Shown in pieces: positions 50,711 through 62,731 of a stretch of 64,000 bases of DNA (positions within the stretch are counted from its first letter, which is position 1; the number at the start of each line of letters is the position of its first letter). Position numbers and translations under genes: made by a program. The notes beneath the pieces are model-generated. The model had not been told where the DNA came from and ran no database searches. It was given only the letters and a program-made list of their open reading frames with translations. Origin of the DNA: Pelodera strongyloides (lineage: Eukaryota > Nematoda > Chromadorea > Rhabditida > Rhabditidae); contig JAANDG010000062.1 in the NCBI GenBank assembly GCA_036852015.1, forward strand, positions 1 to 64,000, read 5' to 3'.

Positions 50711-53700
50711 AAAAGAAGAAGTGAAAGCGTGTCGTATCGTCCCTGAAGTTGTCGAACGAGTTCAGAAGAATGGGGCCAAGAATTCTGAAGAATTTAAAAA
50801 GGCCGTGACGTGAGTTGACCTTCCTTTAGTGATGGCCTATCCATGTATGCGACGCACTTGCGAAAACGACAAATGCCTGTCCATGTTCGAGTCAATGTAA
50901 ATGACGAGGTCCCGCAGCGATTTTGAATCTAGTACGGATCTGATACACTTTCGCTGCAGGACCAGCAAAGTACCGTAATGTACTTTTGTCTGAATCTCTT
51001 GTTTTTGCACTGTAAAATTTCCTTTCGTCCATCCTGAGGCCGTATTCACCACTCCGTTTACCCCTGTAGAAAACTGTCTCTCGGAGAAAATTTACCTAGA
51101 AAGCGAGATTATGTCACAAAATTTACATTCACCACTCACTCTCCTTCCCGAAAAATGTGTTCCAAAAGTTTTGTCTCTAGAGAAATGTTTACCCTTGAGT
51201 GGTGAATACGGCCTCTGAACGACAAAAATTGAATTTTTCTTTCTTTTCGGTCATCTGAAACGCGCCCTTTCATTCGACGACTTATTTTTATGATTCCCTC
51301 TATTTCTCTCGGTGCCTTTGCGTGCAGCACTATACCTCTGAGACTAATTTCAGTGAATTTCAGGCACCGTAAACTGTTCAACTCGAACGTCTTCCCACAC
51401 GGTATACGAAGTGAGAAGGAGGCTCGACAATTGGTGACCAGACTGCTTCCGGGAGAGAGGAAATTCATCTTTGACTCGCTCAGGAAACTGAGTGAGTATG
51501 CTGAATGTGTTCCTTTAGAGTTGGCGCACCCGCCGCACCCTCCACACATTCTGCCGCATGTGCTTCGATTATAATTAATCATCTTTGTGCGGCTCCAATC
51601 CACCCCGATCGGTGTCCGTCGCAGGCCGTGTGCACGAAGATAGGGAGAATTTGTCTCTTTTCCCTGATTCGTGTGATCCCTTCCTTTCTCTCACCTCCCA
51701 CTGGGAGGCTGGGAGCATATTCCCAGCGTTCGTGCATACGGCTACAGTAGTTAACTGTTGTTTTTGCGCTTCGTTTCATGGGTGAAATGTGTTTGGATTA
51801 GGAGGGCCGAGCCTTTGTTATCTGAATAATGTTTCCGGTTGACCACCGTGAACTCACACGTACACACAGTTTCTGAACACTGTTTTGAGAAGAATTTGAA
51901 AAGAGTAGGTAGAGTATGAATTTTCTATGACCAACCCTTTTCAGCGATCGATCAATACATGGAACATAAACGACTGGGGAATGCGGATGTGCACCCGCAT
52001 GATATGGTCATTATATGGTGGGTAACTTTCCTCTTTAGGTACTGTAATATTATTCAAGAAATTATCTGTAGTTAGTATGGAATTACACTAGTAATTTGCA
52101 CACTCAGGTACTGTATTAACATACTAATATGCAAATTGTACGTAGGACTTAGACTTAGAACCACATACATGTGATGAAGAGATGAAGAATTTTCAACATG
52201 CTTTTTCTTGATGATGATGGTTAAGATTAAAAACCGGCTTCCATTATTTATAATAATAAGAGTTAGGTAACCAAAAATGCAAAAATCATGCATTTGTGAA
52301 TTTGTGACACATGTGAATTTGTGATACAGAATTACAGTCGTCGTTAGTCGTTATTATCTCTGCGGTCATACGTCCTCTAATTATATATACCTCAGCTTAG
52401 CTTATCCACTCTCTCAGGTACGTCTATCTCATACCGGCATTCGTCTACGGTATGGTCGACAACGCGGTGCTGATTACCATTGGAGAGCAAATTGACGAGT
52501 GAGTTGTATTCTGTGTCCGTATGCACGAACGCGGGGAGCATGCTCCCAGCCACCCAGTGGCTGGTAGGGAAAACAATGATCACGCAAGCCAGCGAGAGTT
52601 GGTGCATACGGCCACTGTATTTTTTTCCTGAATTGAATGAATATGTTGTAGTGAAACAACACCTAACTTAAAGCGAAATACCGGCCGGTTTTTGAAACGC
52701 ATCTTAAGTACTTGCATTCCCATGCATTTATTCAACGTGGGGTCTAATTGGGGTCTAGTTTTTATTCTAATTTTTGCTCATTTGCGTATGCTGCATAAGA
52801 AAACAGGTGTATGCAATGTGTTTCAAAAACCGGCCGGCATTTTGCTTTAATGACTTACGTTATTTAAATCTGGGGCTTCTTAGTTTCCGGTGTTGTATGT
52901 GGTACCGGATTTCAGAAATTTTGGCGCGATGCTCGGTATTTCAATTATGGCTGCGGCTGCGGTCTCGAATATGTTCGTCAACCTGCTGGGAATCGGAATA
53001 CCAAAGTATATGGAGAAGATACTACACTTCTTTGGAGTCAAGTACGCTTTACCTTTGCGTCTAATCGAAACTTAGGCTTAGGCTTAGGCTTCGAAGCCAG
53101 CTCTTTTTGGTTATTTATCACAGGCAAAGACGGGTTGTTTATTGTGAACCAAGTAATTATAAAAGTATTCAACTAAGTTACAAACAAGAGGGTCACATTA
53201 TGTTCTCGTATCAAGTGCGTATGTTGCAAGTCCTCACCAGCCGTTTAGATAACGACCGACACTAGCTAGGATCTACTAACCGATTGATAAACTAGATAAT
53301 CTTACAACAAACAAATCTAGAAAGCGCCATATTTTTCAGGCGTCCAGTGCTCTCCGTTGAACAGTGGAACAATCCGCGTGTCACGTTTATCACTACAATT
53401 GCTAGGATTGTTGGTCAGTTTAACTCGTATATTCTGCAATTTAATAAATATTTACTATTCGTCTCTTACTGTACTTCGACCATGTTGTACCGTGGTTCAG
53501 ATACTGTGGTACTTAGGTACTTATTTCCATTATTGGTTATTTAGGCATTATTTTGGGTTGTACTGCGGGACTGTTTCCCCTACTCTTCTTCACTGACATG
53601 CCGACCAGAGGTGATTTGGTAAGTCGAAGCATTCAGAGGCCATATCCGATTCCCTCGGGAAAATAGTCCCTGGGGACAGTAAATAGTATTCTAATGTGAG

Positions 53701-54755
53701 ACACGCAGAGAAAAAGACGGGAAATTGAGTGGTGAATATGATGGCCTCAGTTTTTCTTCCGAGTGTCTATGGTATACGGTAGAATGCGTTTGTGACTTTA
53801 GCCTGTCCGTGGTATACGGTAGTATACGCTTGTGACGTTAGCCTGTCCATGGTATACGGTAGAATACGCTTGTGACGTTAGCCTGTCCATGGTATACGGT
53901 AGAATACGCTTGTGATGTTAGCCTGTCCATGGTATACGGTAGAACACGCTTGTGACGTTAGCCTTGATGAGACGGGTTCGTGAAATAATTAGAGTGTGTA
54001 TTTTTACCGAGCAGTTCCACGCTGATCAACATCAATCTTTTGAAAGGCGCGCAGTGTGGCACGCACCATATTATGCGTACCTGATATCGGTTACAGGCGG
54101 CTTTACTAAATGTACTTAAAAAGAAATACCGGCCTGTTTTTGAAACACATCGAGTCTTATGCAGCTTATGCAAATGAACATAAATTAGAATAAAAAATTG
54201 AGCTAAATTCGAGAAAATTATCATAAATACGTAAGCATTCCGTTGTCCGCGATGCGTTTCAAAAGCCGGCCGATTTCGCTTTCAAAGTTTTTAAGAGTTA
54301 TCAATTTTTAGAGTTCACAGCTTCCTGACCGAGGTTATGTCGACCCGATCCAGCCTGCTGATTCCAGTAGTGACTATTCGAAGGATGAGCTCACCAAATA
54401 CATCAAGAAAGACTCGACGTCGCCGGTTTGTAGTTTGTACTTCACTTAGCCCGCCCCCAGTCTATTTTGGTCGGTATTATAAGAGAAAATTAATCATTTG
54501 TATAAATGCATTGTGGTGTGGTACATACCGTACTGTGCATTATACTACCCAGTGGCCGTACGCCGTTGGTCTTCTACACGTTGTGAAGTTGGGAGGATAC
54601 CGCACCACTAACTGGGAGACTGGGAACTGGGTTTTTTGGACTCTCAAATTTTTTTTGCATGCATTTAGGAGAGCATTTTCGAGAAGAAAGTCAAGGCCAT
54701 GATCGCAGATGGCGAAACGCAACCACCGCAAAGCGCTCATTTGAATATGGTCTAA
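50711..54755 (+). CDS. TMEM65: TMEM65 homologue, first exon(s) not found
   Basis: Nine exons: 50711-50809 (starts on the last base of a codon), 51364-51491, 51945-52017, 52418-52498, 52916-53041, 53340-53413, 53545-53618, 54312-54425, 54669-54755, giving 284 visible residues, all phases consistent. The family pattern is clear. A soluble N-terminal part contains EARQLVTRLLPGERKFIF. Three hydrophobic segments follow: PAFVYGMVDNAVLITIGE, MLGISIMAAAAVSNMFVNL and IILGCTAGLFPLLFF. GIPKYMEKILHFFGV links the second and third. Human TMEM65 (240 aa) is an inner mitochondrial membrane protein needed for sodium-dependent mitochondrial calcium efflux. A targeting peptide would be in the missing 5' exon, which should lie in or beyond the A/C-rich island. 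The tail after the last membrane segment (about 75 residues, acidic then basic) is longer than in human. Donors at 53413 (GTCAGT) and 54425 (GTTTGT) are weak but fit. Confidence 0.92.
50830..50965. mobile_element. Partial copy of MITE family E
   Basis: CCATGTATGCGACGCACTTGCGAAAA, then TGTCCATGTTCGAGTCA and CGCAGCGATTTTGAATCTAG, match the left part and centre of the full element at 55659-55928. It lies in the first visible TMEM65 intron. Confidence 0.7.
51036..51215. mobile_element. MITE family B in TMEM65 intron
   Basis: GAGGCCGTATTCACCACTC and GAGTGGTGAATACGGCCTC, perfect inverted ends of 19 bp, with an interior longer than in other family B copies. Confidence 0.85.
51624..51744. mobile_element. 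MITE family C in TMEM65 intron
   Basis: GGCCGTGTGCACGAAGA left end and GCGTTCGTGCATACGGC right end, with CCTCCCACTGGGAGG inside. Confidence 0.75.
52513..52616. mobile_element. MITE family C in TMEM65 intron
   Basis: TGTCCGTATGCACGAACGC left end and GTTGGTGCATACGGCCACTG right end, with CAGCCACCCAGTGGCTGG inside. Confidence 0.75.
52669..52850. mobile_element. MITE family A in TMEM65 intron
   Basis: Full-length: TTAAAGCGAAATACCGGCC at the left and GGCCGGCATTTTGCTTTAA at the right. It ends 65 bases before the exon starting at 52916. Confidence 0.9.
53072..53089. repeat. Interstitial telomere-type repeat, (TTAGGC)3
   Basis: Three exact TTAGGC units 30 bases after a TMEM65 exon. TTAGGC is the telomere unit of many nematodes. 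Confidence 0.85.
53636..53748. mobile_element. MITE family B in TMEM65 intron
   Basis: GAGGCCATATCCGATTCCCTC left end (diverged), AATGTGAGACACGCAGAGAA interior, and GAGTGGTGAATATGATGGCCTC right end. Confidence 0.8.
53765..53963. repeat. 40-bp tandem repeat, five units
   Basis: Units begin GGTATACGGTAGAATACGC at 53771, 53811, 53851, 53891 and 53931, exactly 40 bp apart, with one to three substitutions each. It lies in a TMEM65 intron. Confidence 0.95.
54117..54287. mobile_element. MITE family A in TMEM65 intron
   Basis: AAATACCGGCCTGTTTTTGAAAC left end and AAAAGCCGGCCGATTTCGCTTT right end. It terminates 24 bases before the exon starting at 54312. Confidence 0.85.
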
Positions 54756-54843
54756 CTCGCTGTCTTTTCTTAGCTAACTCATTGTTTAACTCTGTGTTAA
54801 GACGTGTTTCTTGCATGTGTTTGATAATTAACCGGTTCAATAC

Positions 54844-54849
54844 AATAAA
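54844..54849 (+). terminator. Candidate TMEM65 poly(A) signal
   Basis: AATAAA, 89 bases after the TMEM65 stop codon. Confidence 0.6.
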
Positions 54850-55309
54850 TGTTTGGTGGTGTCTGTTTGGTGTTTCTGATGGAGTATACGGAAGTTAGCG
54901 TTGCTCGTGAACTGGGTTACCTAATTAAACTGGTAAGACATATATTACACAGTAAAGGTCGAATGGGTGAGAGACGAGAACTTTGCCAGAGAGCCACGAC
55001 GCCTTTTAGTTTAACAAAGTTGGCGAACTTTACAATCTGACGATTCAACTTAACGCACGTTACACCCACCTACACCTCGCCCATAAGTGTGATACACATG
55101 AGAAAGAATGATGCAGCCGTCGTGGCAAGGAATGTTTTTATAATTTTACAACTAGCGTACGCCGCAGCACAAAATGCACGAAGTGCTGCGATGGCGCATG
55201 TCACAACCACTTGCTGCGGCGCCGTCATCGCAAGTTTGCGCACACCGCAGTTGTTCCGCGTACCGCAAAACTTCAATTACATCTCATTCCGCGATACGCG
55301 AAATCTAAT

Positions 55310-55567
55310 GGGGTTTGCAAGTATGCCAAAAACCGCGAGTTTTCCTTGCAAGTATCAATTCGCAAAATCGTGTACTTTTTACACAGTTTTACCGTAATTT
55401 TGACACATCCGCACTATAGAAAATCCGCCATCAAAGACATTTTTTGTTGAACAATTGGTCCCGTGGCGATCGGTCGTAAAAACTTCCTGTAGATATGCTC
55501 GTGTAGTGCCAAGATACGGTAAATTTTTCGATACTTGCAAGGAAAATCGGCCATACTTGCAAACCCC
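55310..55567. mobile_element. MITE family D, long copy
   Basis: GGGGTTTGCAAGTATGCC left end and GGCCATACTTGCAAACCCC right end, with CTCGTGTAGTGCCAAGATAC inside. At 258 bp it is about 110 bp longer than the other copies. The end sequence is shifted from TTCCAAGT to TTGCAAGT on both sides together. Confidence 0.85.
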
Positions 55568-55658
55568 ATAAATCATATCCCAGCTACCGTAACCCATCCC
55601 GCGAGAACATCCATTCCAAGAACCTGCACATCAAAGCTGAATTTCCTGCTGGCCTAGT

Positions 55659-55928
55659 GGGGTTTCCATGTATGCGATTCGCACTTGCGAAAATGACAAA
55701 CCGCTGTCCATGTTCAAGTCATTTTACATGCATGTCAACTGCCTACCGTAACCCATGCGAATCGCACGTTTGACATGGTCCTGCAGCGAAAGTGTGTCAG
55801 ATCCATACTATTTGAAATAGATCCGTACTAGATCCAAAATCGCTGCGGGACCATGTCATTTACATCGCCTTGAACATGGACAGCGGTTTGTCATTTTCGC
55901 AAGTGCGAATCGCAAACATGGAAACCCC
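55659..55928. mobile_element. MITE family E (GGGGTTTCCATGTATGCG ends)
   Basis: 270 bp. The outer arms of about 60 bp (through CGCACTTGCGAAAATGACAA and GTCCATGTTCAAGT) are inverted copies. The inner part has a further inverted pair around CTGCAGCGAAAG and TCGCTGCGGGACC. Confidence 0.9.
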
Positions 55929-56865
55929 ATAAAAGGACTTTTCATCTACTTTGTGTATTATCGTCGGTCGTGTGTGGATGGTGTGTGGAACGTCTATGGC
56001 TCTCTGAGACTGAGCAATTCCTCGATTTTGGAGATGGCCCCGTCATGATTCTCTCCCTGGACCGATCCTTGTTGCCGGCACCCTTGTTGCCTGCCAGTCG
56101 CTATACGGATCAACTCCTTCAGTTAATTTTAGTTCCTCATTTGTTTATCTCTACTTGTGTTTATATTTAGTCCCGTGCTGGGCAATCGAATTGGTCTATA
56201 ATCATTTACTTTCTCTCTATTGTTCTACTCGGTGTGAAATGATTGGCGATCAAGAGACGTATTGAATTGGGCCCGATTTCAGTTACGCTCAATCGATGTC
56301 CAGGTCCTGTCATAACTGCGGGATGCTCACGCTGTTCTAATATAAGCACCCTATAAATGATTGTTGGTTTATTCTTGCTTGTCTGATGTGGCGACTCCTA
56401 TATGGAGAGATCAGTCGAACAATGGTGCACCGTCTGAGTGAAAGAAAACTCGGGCCAACCAAAATTCCAAATTCAAAAAATTAGACCAGACCAGGCCAGC
56501 AGAATCCAACAATAAAAGGGAATTATTAATTTTTGCCCCCATTGTAGATATTAGCCTTTAATTTGCATTTAGCAAAATATCCTGCACTGCATCTAGTTGC
56601 TTACCTAGTAAATAATTCCTTTTGACAACACAAGGTTACCTAGGTATCCACAGAAAGGTCCAAACGTGCAGGCTAAGCACTTTGGGTACGCTTAAGGGCA
56701 CCTGACAGAACGAAATCAGGGAGGTTGTCAGATCATAAACAATTTCAGGAGCTGTCATAAAGAATCCAACAATAAGCTTTGTAAAAAGGCGCCTTCTTGA
56801 ATTCATCGGGTAAGTGAGGTTTGTCCCGGCCTTCAGGGGGCCGAGTCCGGTGCTGGCGCGCCCCC

Positions 56866-56945
56866 GATCGCGCAAGATTAGCATAGGATACATAGGATTT
56901 GCTTATCATATGCAAATTTTCCAAAGGGGCTGGCATTTCGCTTTA
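56866..56945. mobile_element. Solitary arm of the hairpin MITE
   Basis: 80 bp matching the right arm of the element at 15451-15621 (GCATAGGATACATAGGATTT through TTTCGCTTTAA) with about two differences. The left arm is missing. Confidence 0.85.
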
Positions 56946-57305
56946 ACCCACGGACACGCTGGCGACAGGGACAGGGACGAAAAGCGACAGGACAACTACG
57001 GATAGGTCTGAAGAGGCCGGAAGGAGGAAAGCTAAGCGACGGAAAGAAGGTAAGGATGCAGTCGTTAAAATTTCCTAGCTGTAGGCAATTACTGGATAAT
57101 TACACTTTGTTAGGGAACTTTTCACGGCGCTTTCTGTCCCCTTACTGTAGCTGTTGGTTAGTGATTACTTTTTGAAGAAAACACCGGGGTTTCACCTGAG
57201 TCTCTCTCTCTCTCCCTCTCGGAGAATAATCCTACCTAGAATCATAACGTTTTGAACGTGTTCTTAAAATTCATTGACATTCTTGTGAATACTGTATTTC
57301 TGCGT

Positions 57306-57306
<1 letters not shown>

Positions 57307-57344
<38 letters not shown>
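57307..57344. repeat. Poly(T) run of 38
   Basis: Uninterrupted T tract. Length is prone to sequencing error. Confidence 0.9.
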
Positions 57345-57562
57345 CTTGAATAAAGTTAACCTGATACAATTGCTGATGTACTTTGTCTCTTACTGATTTA
57401 TTATATTTGGTTGTTTGTAGTGGATGTGAAGGTAAGAAATGGAATGCGTGTGTAAACTTTTAATCAGCGAGAAAATATATACATACAATACAGTAATTGT
57501 AATTAGTAAAGGATACCATGTCATGAGAGAAGAGTGGACATCAATGATGGCAATGTGTCATT

Positions 57563-57706
57563 GGGTCTCCAAGTATGATGAAAAGTTACAGTACTTTGGA
57601 ACTACACGAGAATATTTTTTAATTTTTCATATTTATATGCAAGTTTCGTGCAGGAATACGGTAGTATTCACAGAATCACACCGAATTTTTGGGATACTTG
57701 GAAGCC
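57563..57706. mobile_element. MITE family D, reversed copy
   Basis: GGGTCTCCAAGTATGATG left end and GGGATACTTGGAAGCC right end. The TTTGGAACTACACGAGAATA motif is the reverse complement of that in the other D copies. Confidence 0.75.
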
Positions 57707-58668
57707 TCATCAATAAATTTGGTCATCCATGGTGACCTTAGCTACTAGCACATAATAAGTAGGATTGAAAAACCTATTGTTAGAAGAAAGTTGTGCTGTC
57801 TTATGTTTTCTCGCACGTTATACTTAAAGTCACGTTACTTCACAAAACAATTTTGAAATATCTGACAGCTTCTTTGAGTAGCTGGTACTAATACATATAA
57901 CCCTGTCCCTGTGCTATAGCTACGTCCACCCACCATTTGTACCATTTCGCACATATTCTACCCCGACCTACCCTTTCATAACAATCTCCGACCCTTTCAT
58001 ACCAATAGATGGGTGGCGGGTGGGGGCGTCCTTGAGGTTGTTGGTTGGTCCTTACCTATTCGGGTGGGTGCGGGACCACCGCTATGACCTTGGCCTCTTT
58101 CGGGCGCTGATTCGGCTACCAACTCCCTATACCTGCGGCCCTCAGCCTTTAATAACAAAGTCCTTTGTTAATAGTCCTGACTGTCCAATGACTAAGGCCA
58201 AAAGTGGGACAAGTAAGGGATTAGACGCAGTGGGAGAAGAGCTCAGAACGGACTGTATAATTCTTAAAACCACTGTATAATTCCCACTTTTGGGTTACAG
58301 TATGATTTAGGAGTTATGATATATGGTAAGCGAGTGCAAGTTGCGTTTGTGTTTGAAACGGTAATTATATGGCGATTTGTGAGTGCTACTTACACTTACA
58401 GTAATCTTTCTCGAAACAGAAAGTGTTTTGGATAAACGTTGAGTTTGAAAGTGGATTTTACGTCGGGAAGAAAATTACCTTGTCTCCTAAAGTCATAATT
58501 CATAATTTACAGCTTATGAGTTTGCCGTATTAGGTAGATGCGCTTACAGTTACATATTTAGTAACTATATGCATTTATTGTGATTGTAAAACTTTGAATG
58601 CGACCCTATAAATCACAGCCTTCAAGATTTCTCCCTAGTGGTAAGAGTTGCGAAGTAAGAGGGAGAGG

Positions 58669-58670
<2 letters not shown>

Positions 58671-58706
<36 letters not shown>

Positions 58707-58722
58707 GAGAGAGAGAAAGAGT
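58671..58722. repeat. (GA)n microsatellite
   Basis: GA tract with single interruptions. A shorter GA tract is at about 18985-19008. Confidence 0.95.
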
Positions 58723-59744
58723 TAGATGTGACAACCACTACGGTAAGATGGTAAGACCATAGCTATCAAAGTCTTGTGCTCCCGTGACGGGTGTTTACTT
58801 CTTAAAATTAGTAAACTTATGTGAAATAGCAAAAGTAAGAAGAGCGAAACCGACCCATATCTCCAGATCTCCAGGAGAAGAAAGACGGCGAAAATTTTTG
58901 AATGAAGTCCTCGGAAAATCTAATCTAATTTGTTTCTTCAATGTCTGGGCAACCAACCTCTGGTCAACCTGTGTAGATAATATATGAAAGATGAGAACCG
59001 ATTTCTCTGCGGATTATTATTATTATTTGTTCGGTGACGACTTGGCAACCTTTTCGTGACCAAGTCTGGAAAACCATCGTCGTGAACTGGTCACCAAATG
59101 GTAAAAAATGTTTCGGTGAAAATCATTTGGTAACCAGCTACAGACGGTTTTCCTTCACTGAGAACCGGGGAGTTGCGCGCCGCACCATTTTGGGACACAA
59201 AATGTGCGCCGAAACGAAATGCAGCGCGAAGTGTTTTCCAAAGCGGTGCGGGAAACACCTTGCGTGGTTCGGCGCTCAAGTTGCGCGCCTCACCATTTCC
59301 GCACCTTTTCGGCAACGTTTTTGAAAGAGCTCAAAGAATCCGCCGCAACTGCAGTTGTTGTATTGATGTTTTCCACACGAACAGGCCTCAGCACGGGATT
59401 GTTATGTGGCCTAAGGCGCTATTAGAGACAGTATTTAAGTAAGGGTGTATGTTCTAATCGAACACTCTGCACATAGGTTTCGTTGTTTAGACCGAGCGAT
59501 TACTCCGTTTTCCTGTGTACGCGGTCGACGGTGGTCCTGCCATTTTATGGGCCCTTTCACAATCCACGCAAATGTGTATGTGCCCTTTGCTTGTATGGAA
59601 ATATTTGCGGATGACCTGTGTGATGTATACATATGTATTCACGTGTGTTCCCCCGGCCAGGACCACCCAATAATCGATTGGGCCAAAAGTATTTTCTTTG
59701 AGATTTTTTCCTTATGATTTTCTATGAAATATTTTTTGTTAGAA

Positions 59745-59870
59745 TGAATTACCGGCTGGTTTTTAACGCATCGTGTATACCTGAATTGTTATGCATCATA
59801 TGCAAATGAGTGTAAATGAGCACCAAAATACAAATTCGACCCTACTTACAATTGGCATAACTTTTGTGTA
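59745..59870. mobile_element. MITE family A, 3'-truncated
   Basis: GAATTACCGGCTGGTTTTTAACGCATCG, then CATATGCAAATGAG. The right inverted end is not found. Confidence 0.65.
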
Positions 59871-61730
59871 AATGAAGACTTTTCTTTAGATAAGAGAAAG
59901 ACCTGCTTGGGTTATCGTCATGGATTATATGATGTTTAAGCACGTAGCAATTATCTACTGCAAACTTGTTACATTTTACGGGTACGGTTACCCCATAGGT
60001 CCCATAGCACGCGATTTCCGAAGCCTGCACCGCTGCGTCGTAGGGTCGAAGAATTACTGTATTATATATTTTTAAGCAATAAACCAATATTATCACAGTT
60101 TTCTTACTAATGTAAAATTCACCTTTCGTCACCTTACATCAGCGAGTTGCCCCTGCTTTGAGCGAGTAGTAAATGCTTTATGATAATAAATTATAATATA
60201 ATAATAATATTACAATCTTCAGATTATTCTGGATAGCCACCTTACCTCCACGTTTTGACCCCTATGGCCTATGGCCCAAGGTTGCGCTGAGCGGGTAGTT
60301 ACAAGGGGGGCGTGGCCCTAGCCCCAGTATAGGCATGTGCCCTTTCTCCCGCCTTTGGTCGCTCGCAACCGTGGGGCCCGATCACTTTTAACCGCCGATT
60401 ATCGATCTGTCCCATGGATGGCCCGGCCCAACCATGCTTCGCACCTTATGCATTATTTATTATTTTATGGCCCACATGTAAATAATGTGCTTTTTTGAAT
60501 TTTAATGATGATGATTGCACTAATATTTGTATTGTTGATCGTGTGACACACGCACACTTATCGAATTTGTAACCCTTGGACTTGGCCCTTAATTATTTAT
60601 TTTCAACATTTATCTTTCTCTTTACTAAGCCATTCTCTCTCTTTTTCTCTCTCTCCTTCTCTCTCTCACAGTCCCTACTGTCTCTCGGCGTGGCCTTGTT
60701 GGCAGGTCTGAGGCGTGGCCTGTATGCCTGTTTTTGGTCGGGTTGCCCAGTGAGAAGGCCTTCTCTTTCTCTTGCCCCTTTTCTATATCAGGAGGTGCAT
60801 ACCTGTTGATCGATAGGCGAATGCATGGGGCCTGCAACACGCCCGGGCAGGTCTGCGGCACTGTTTTGTGTGGGGCGGGCTGGCGGGCGCTAGGGAGAAG
60901 GGGGCCGTCCCACGGACCGAAACCGGGCCGCTGAGAGAGAACCACGCACAACTAGACCTGCGCTCACTCCTACGGCTCCCCGAACCCCACTGTGCCCCTC
61001 ATTTGCTCAGACTGAGATCCTGGGATCTAGCTTTCGTTATAAAATATAATATCATTTTCGAGCTGAACTTTCCTACTTGTTAATCAAAAGTTTTGCTAAT
61101 CAGTTGTTTTTTTGGGCCTATGACCTACGAGAAGCTTTCTTCATTAACAAATCCATGAGATGCACCTTGGAATCGAATATCGTTTCCATTCGAGCTTGAC
61201 CTAAAAAGTTGCCATCAGCTGTTTTGACACGTCATCTTCTTTTTCGACTTCCGCTTTTAATACAGTACTATTACTACTGTACTTTTCACTCCTCCATATC
61301 GACCATATCCTCCCCATCCAGCTTTACCCTGCTATCAAATGACCCTGCGCTTTGGTGGTTTAGTACTATGAAATTTTCTTCATATTCATTTTCCCTGTGC
61401 CCGCTCATTTAAACATTGCTGTTAATTTTTGAGTGGCTTGATCTTGAACGGATCGATACAAGATGTGTTCCTGATTGATTATCGATCGTGGATCTGAAAT
61501 ATATTACTTACAATTGAGAACGTATAGTTTATATGAAAGTCTGTCTGTCTCGTCTCGTAAGGTATGCGAGCTGCGAGCCAGACTCTTTATTCTTCCTGCG
61601 CCAAACATATGGTTTCTCTCTTATAGAGAGACTGAAAAGGCTGAAAGCGAAAGAAACGAAGAAAGGAATTGCGCAAAACACAAACTTTATATCGATTTTT
61701 TTCATGATGCTTCTTATTTTATTTTTAAAA

Positions 61731-61914
61731 TTTAAAGCGAAATAACATCCTGATTTTGAAACGTGTGGTGAGTAACTGAGTTCCCAAACCATATGCAAAT
61801 AAGTGCGATCAGCATAAAAAATCGACCCCAATTCGACCTCATTGTTAGCATAAATACATACGAATGCAGTTGTCCAGTATACATTTCAAAAACCGGCCGT
61901 TATTTCGCTTTAAA
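61731..61914. mobile_element. MITE family A, full length
   Basis: TTTAAAGCGAAATAACATCC left end and AAAACCGGCCGTTATTTCGCTTTAAA right end. The left inner part is a variant (CATCCTGATTTTGAAACG). Confidence 0.85.
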
Positions 61915-62520
61915 CTACATATTAAGTTACGAACTCTTTTTTTATTAATCCTGTCGCCTGTCATCGTCGCTTGCTAGATCGTATTCTTTTTTACATTCGT
62001 ACTTTTCCTTCATTGCCTCCAAAAGGCAAGCTTGTGTACATCGTTATGACGCATCTTATTTATTCTGTTCCTGCTGATGGAACTGTAAATTTCACCTCAT
62101 CCGTGAATATTAGCTCGTTGTTCCATACATATGCGACAAGAATCTGCAATTTATCTCTTGCTATTTTTTTCCAAATCCTAAGGAGTCCCAAAACCCACGA
62201 CTGAAAAGCCTTTACCTTTATGAAGGTTGCGCTCTTCTTATGTACGCTCCCAAACTACCTCTTACCTCTCAGGGTGATGGTTAAATTAAACTGTCACCCA
62301 AAGTAAGTCTAACTCTCACCCTGGGTGAGAGTTCCTTGGTGGATCCGGCCTCCCGCTGAAGTCTAAGGTCCTCAAAATGTTGTTGCCATTTCTATGCCTA
62401 TAAATCCTCACAAGGTCCTTTACCTCTCCCAGGATCTCCTTTAATTCCTGCCCTCCTATTATTTCCCGTATCCGCGCAGGTCCTTCGCTTTGTAAACCAT
62501 CTTATCGTATTCCTATGCCT

Positions 62521-62597
62521 TTCTCTCTCTCCCTCTCTCTCTCTCCCTCTCTCTCTCTCCCTCTCTCTCTCTCTCGCTCTCCCCTCTCTCTCTCTTG
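62521..62597. repeat. (CT)n microsatellite
   Basis: CT-rich tract with CCC interruptions. A similar tract is at about 60630-60670. Confidence 0.95.
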
Positions 62598-62731
62598 TAT
62601 CTGGGTCTGTACCCGTACGGGGAACGAGGCCAGGCGAGCACCTCCATGGGCACAACCAAGATAAGATCACCCCCCTTGATAAAGACGGGCGATCGGGGTG
62701 TCCGTCCCATGCCTCCATATTAGACCCCCAT

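Noticed and set aside
41842..50711. Fusion of ligase copy 2 to TMEM65 across the island
   Set aside because: Exon 10 ends after the first base of a codon and the exon at 50711 begins on the last base of a codon; direct splicing would give an early stop.
55970..56170. 66-codon frame with a Leu-rich stretch
   Set aside because: No recognised motif, no splice context, and it lies among MITEs and other repeats.
56947..57431. Exon rich in Arg, Lys, Asp, Thr at 56947-57048 followed by an 11-bp microexon at 57421-57431
   Set aside because: The phases fit and both donors are good, but no acceptor or start upstream (it abuts a MITE arm) and no homology; too weak to call.
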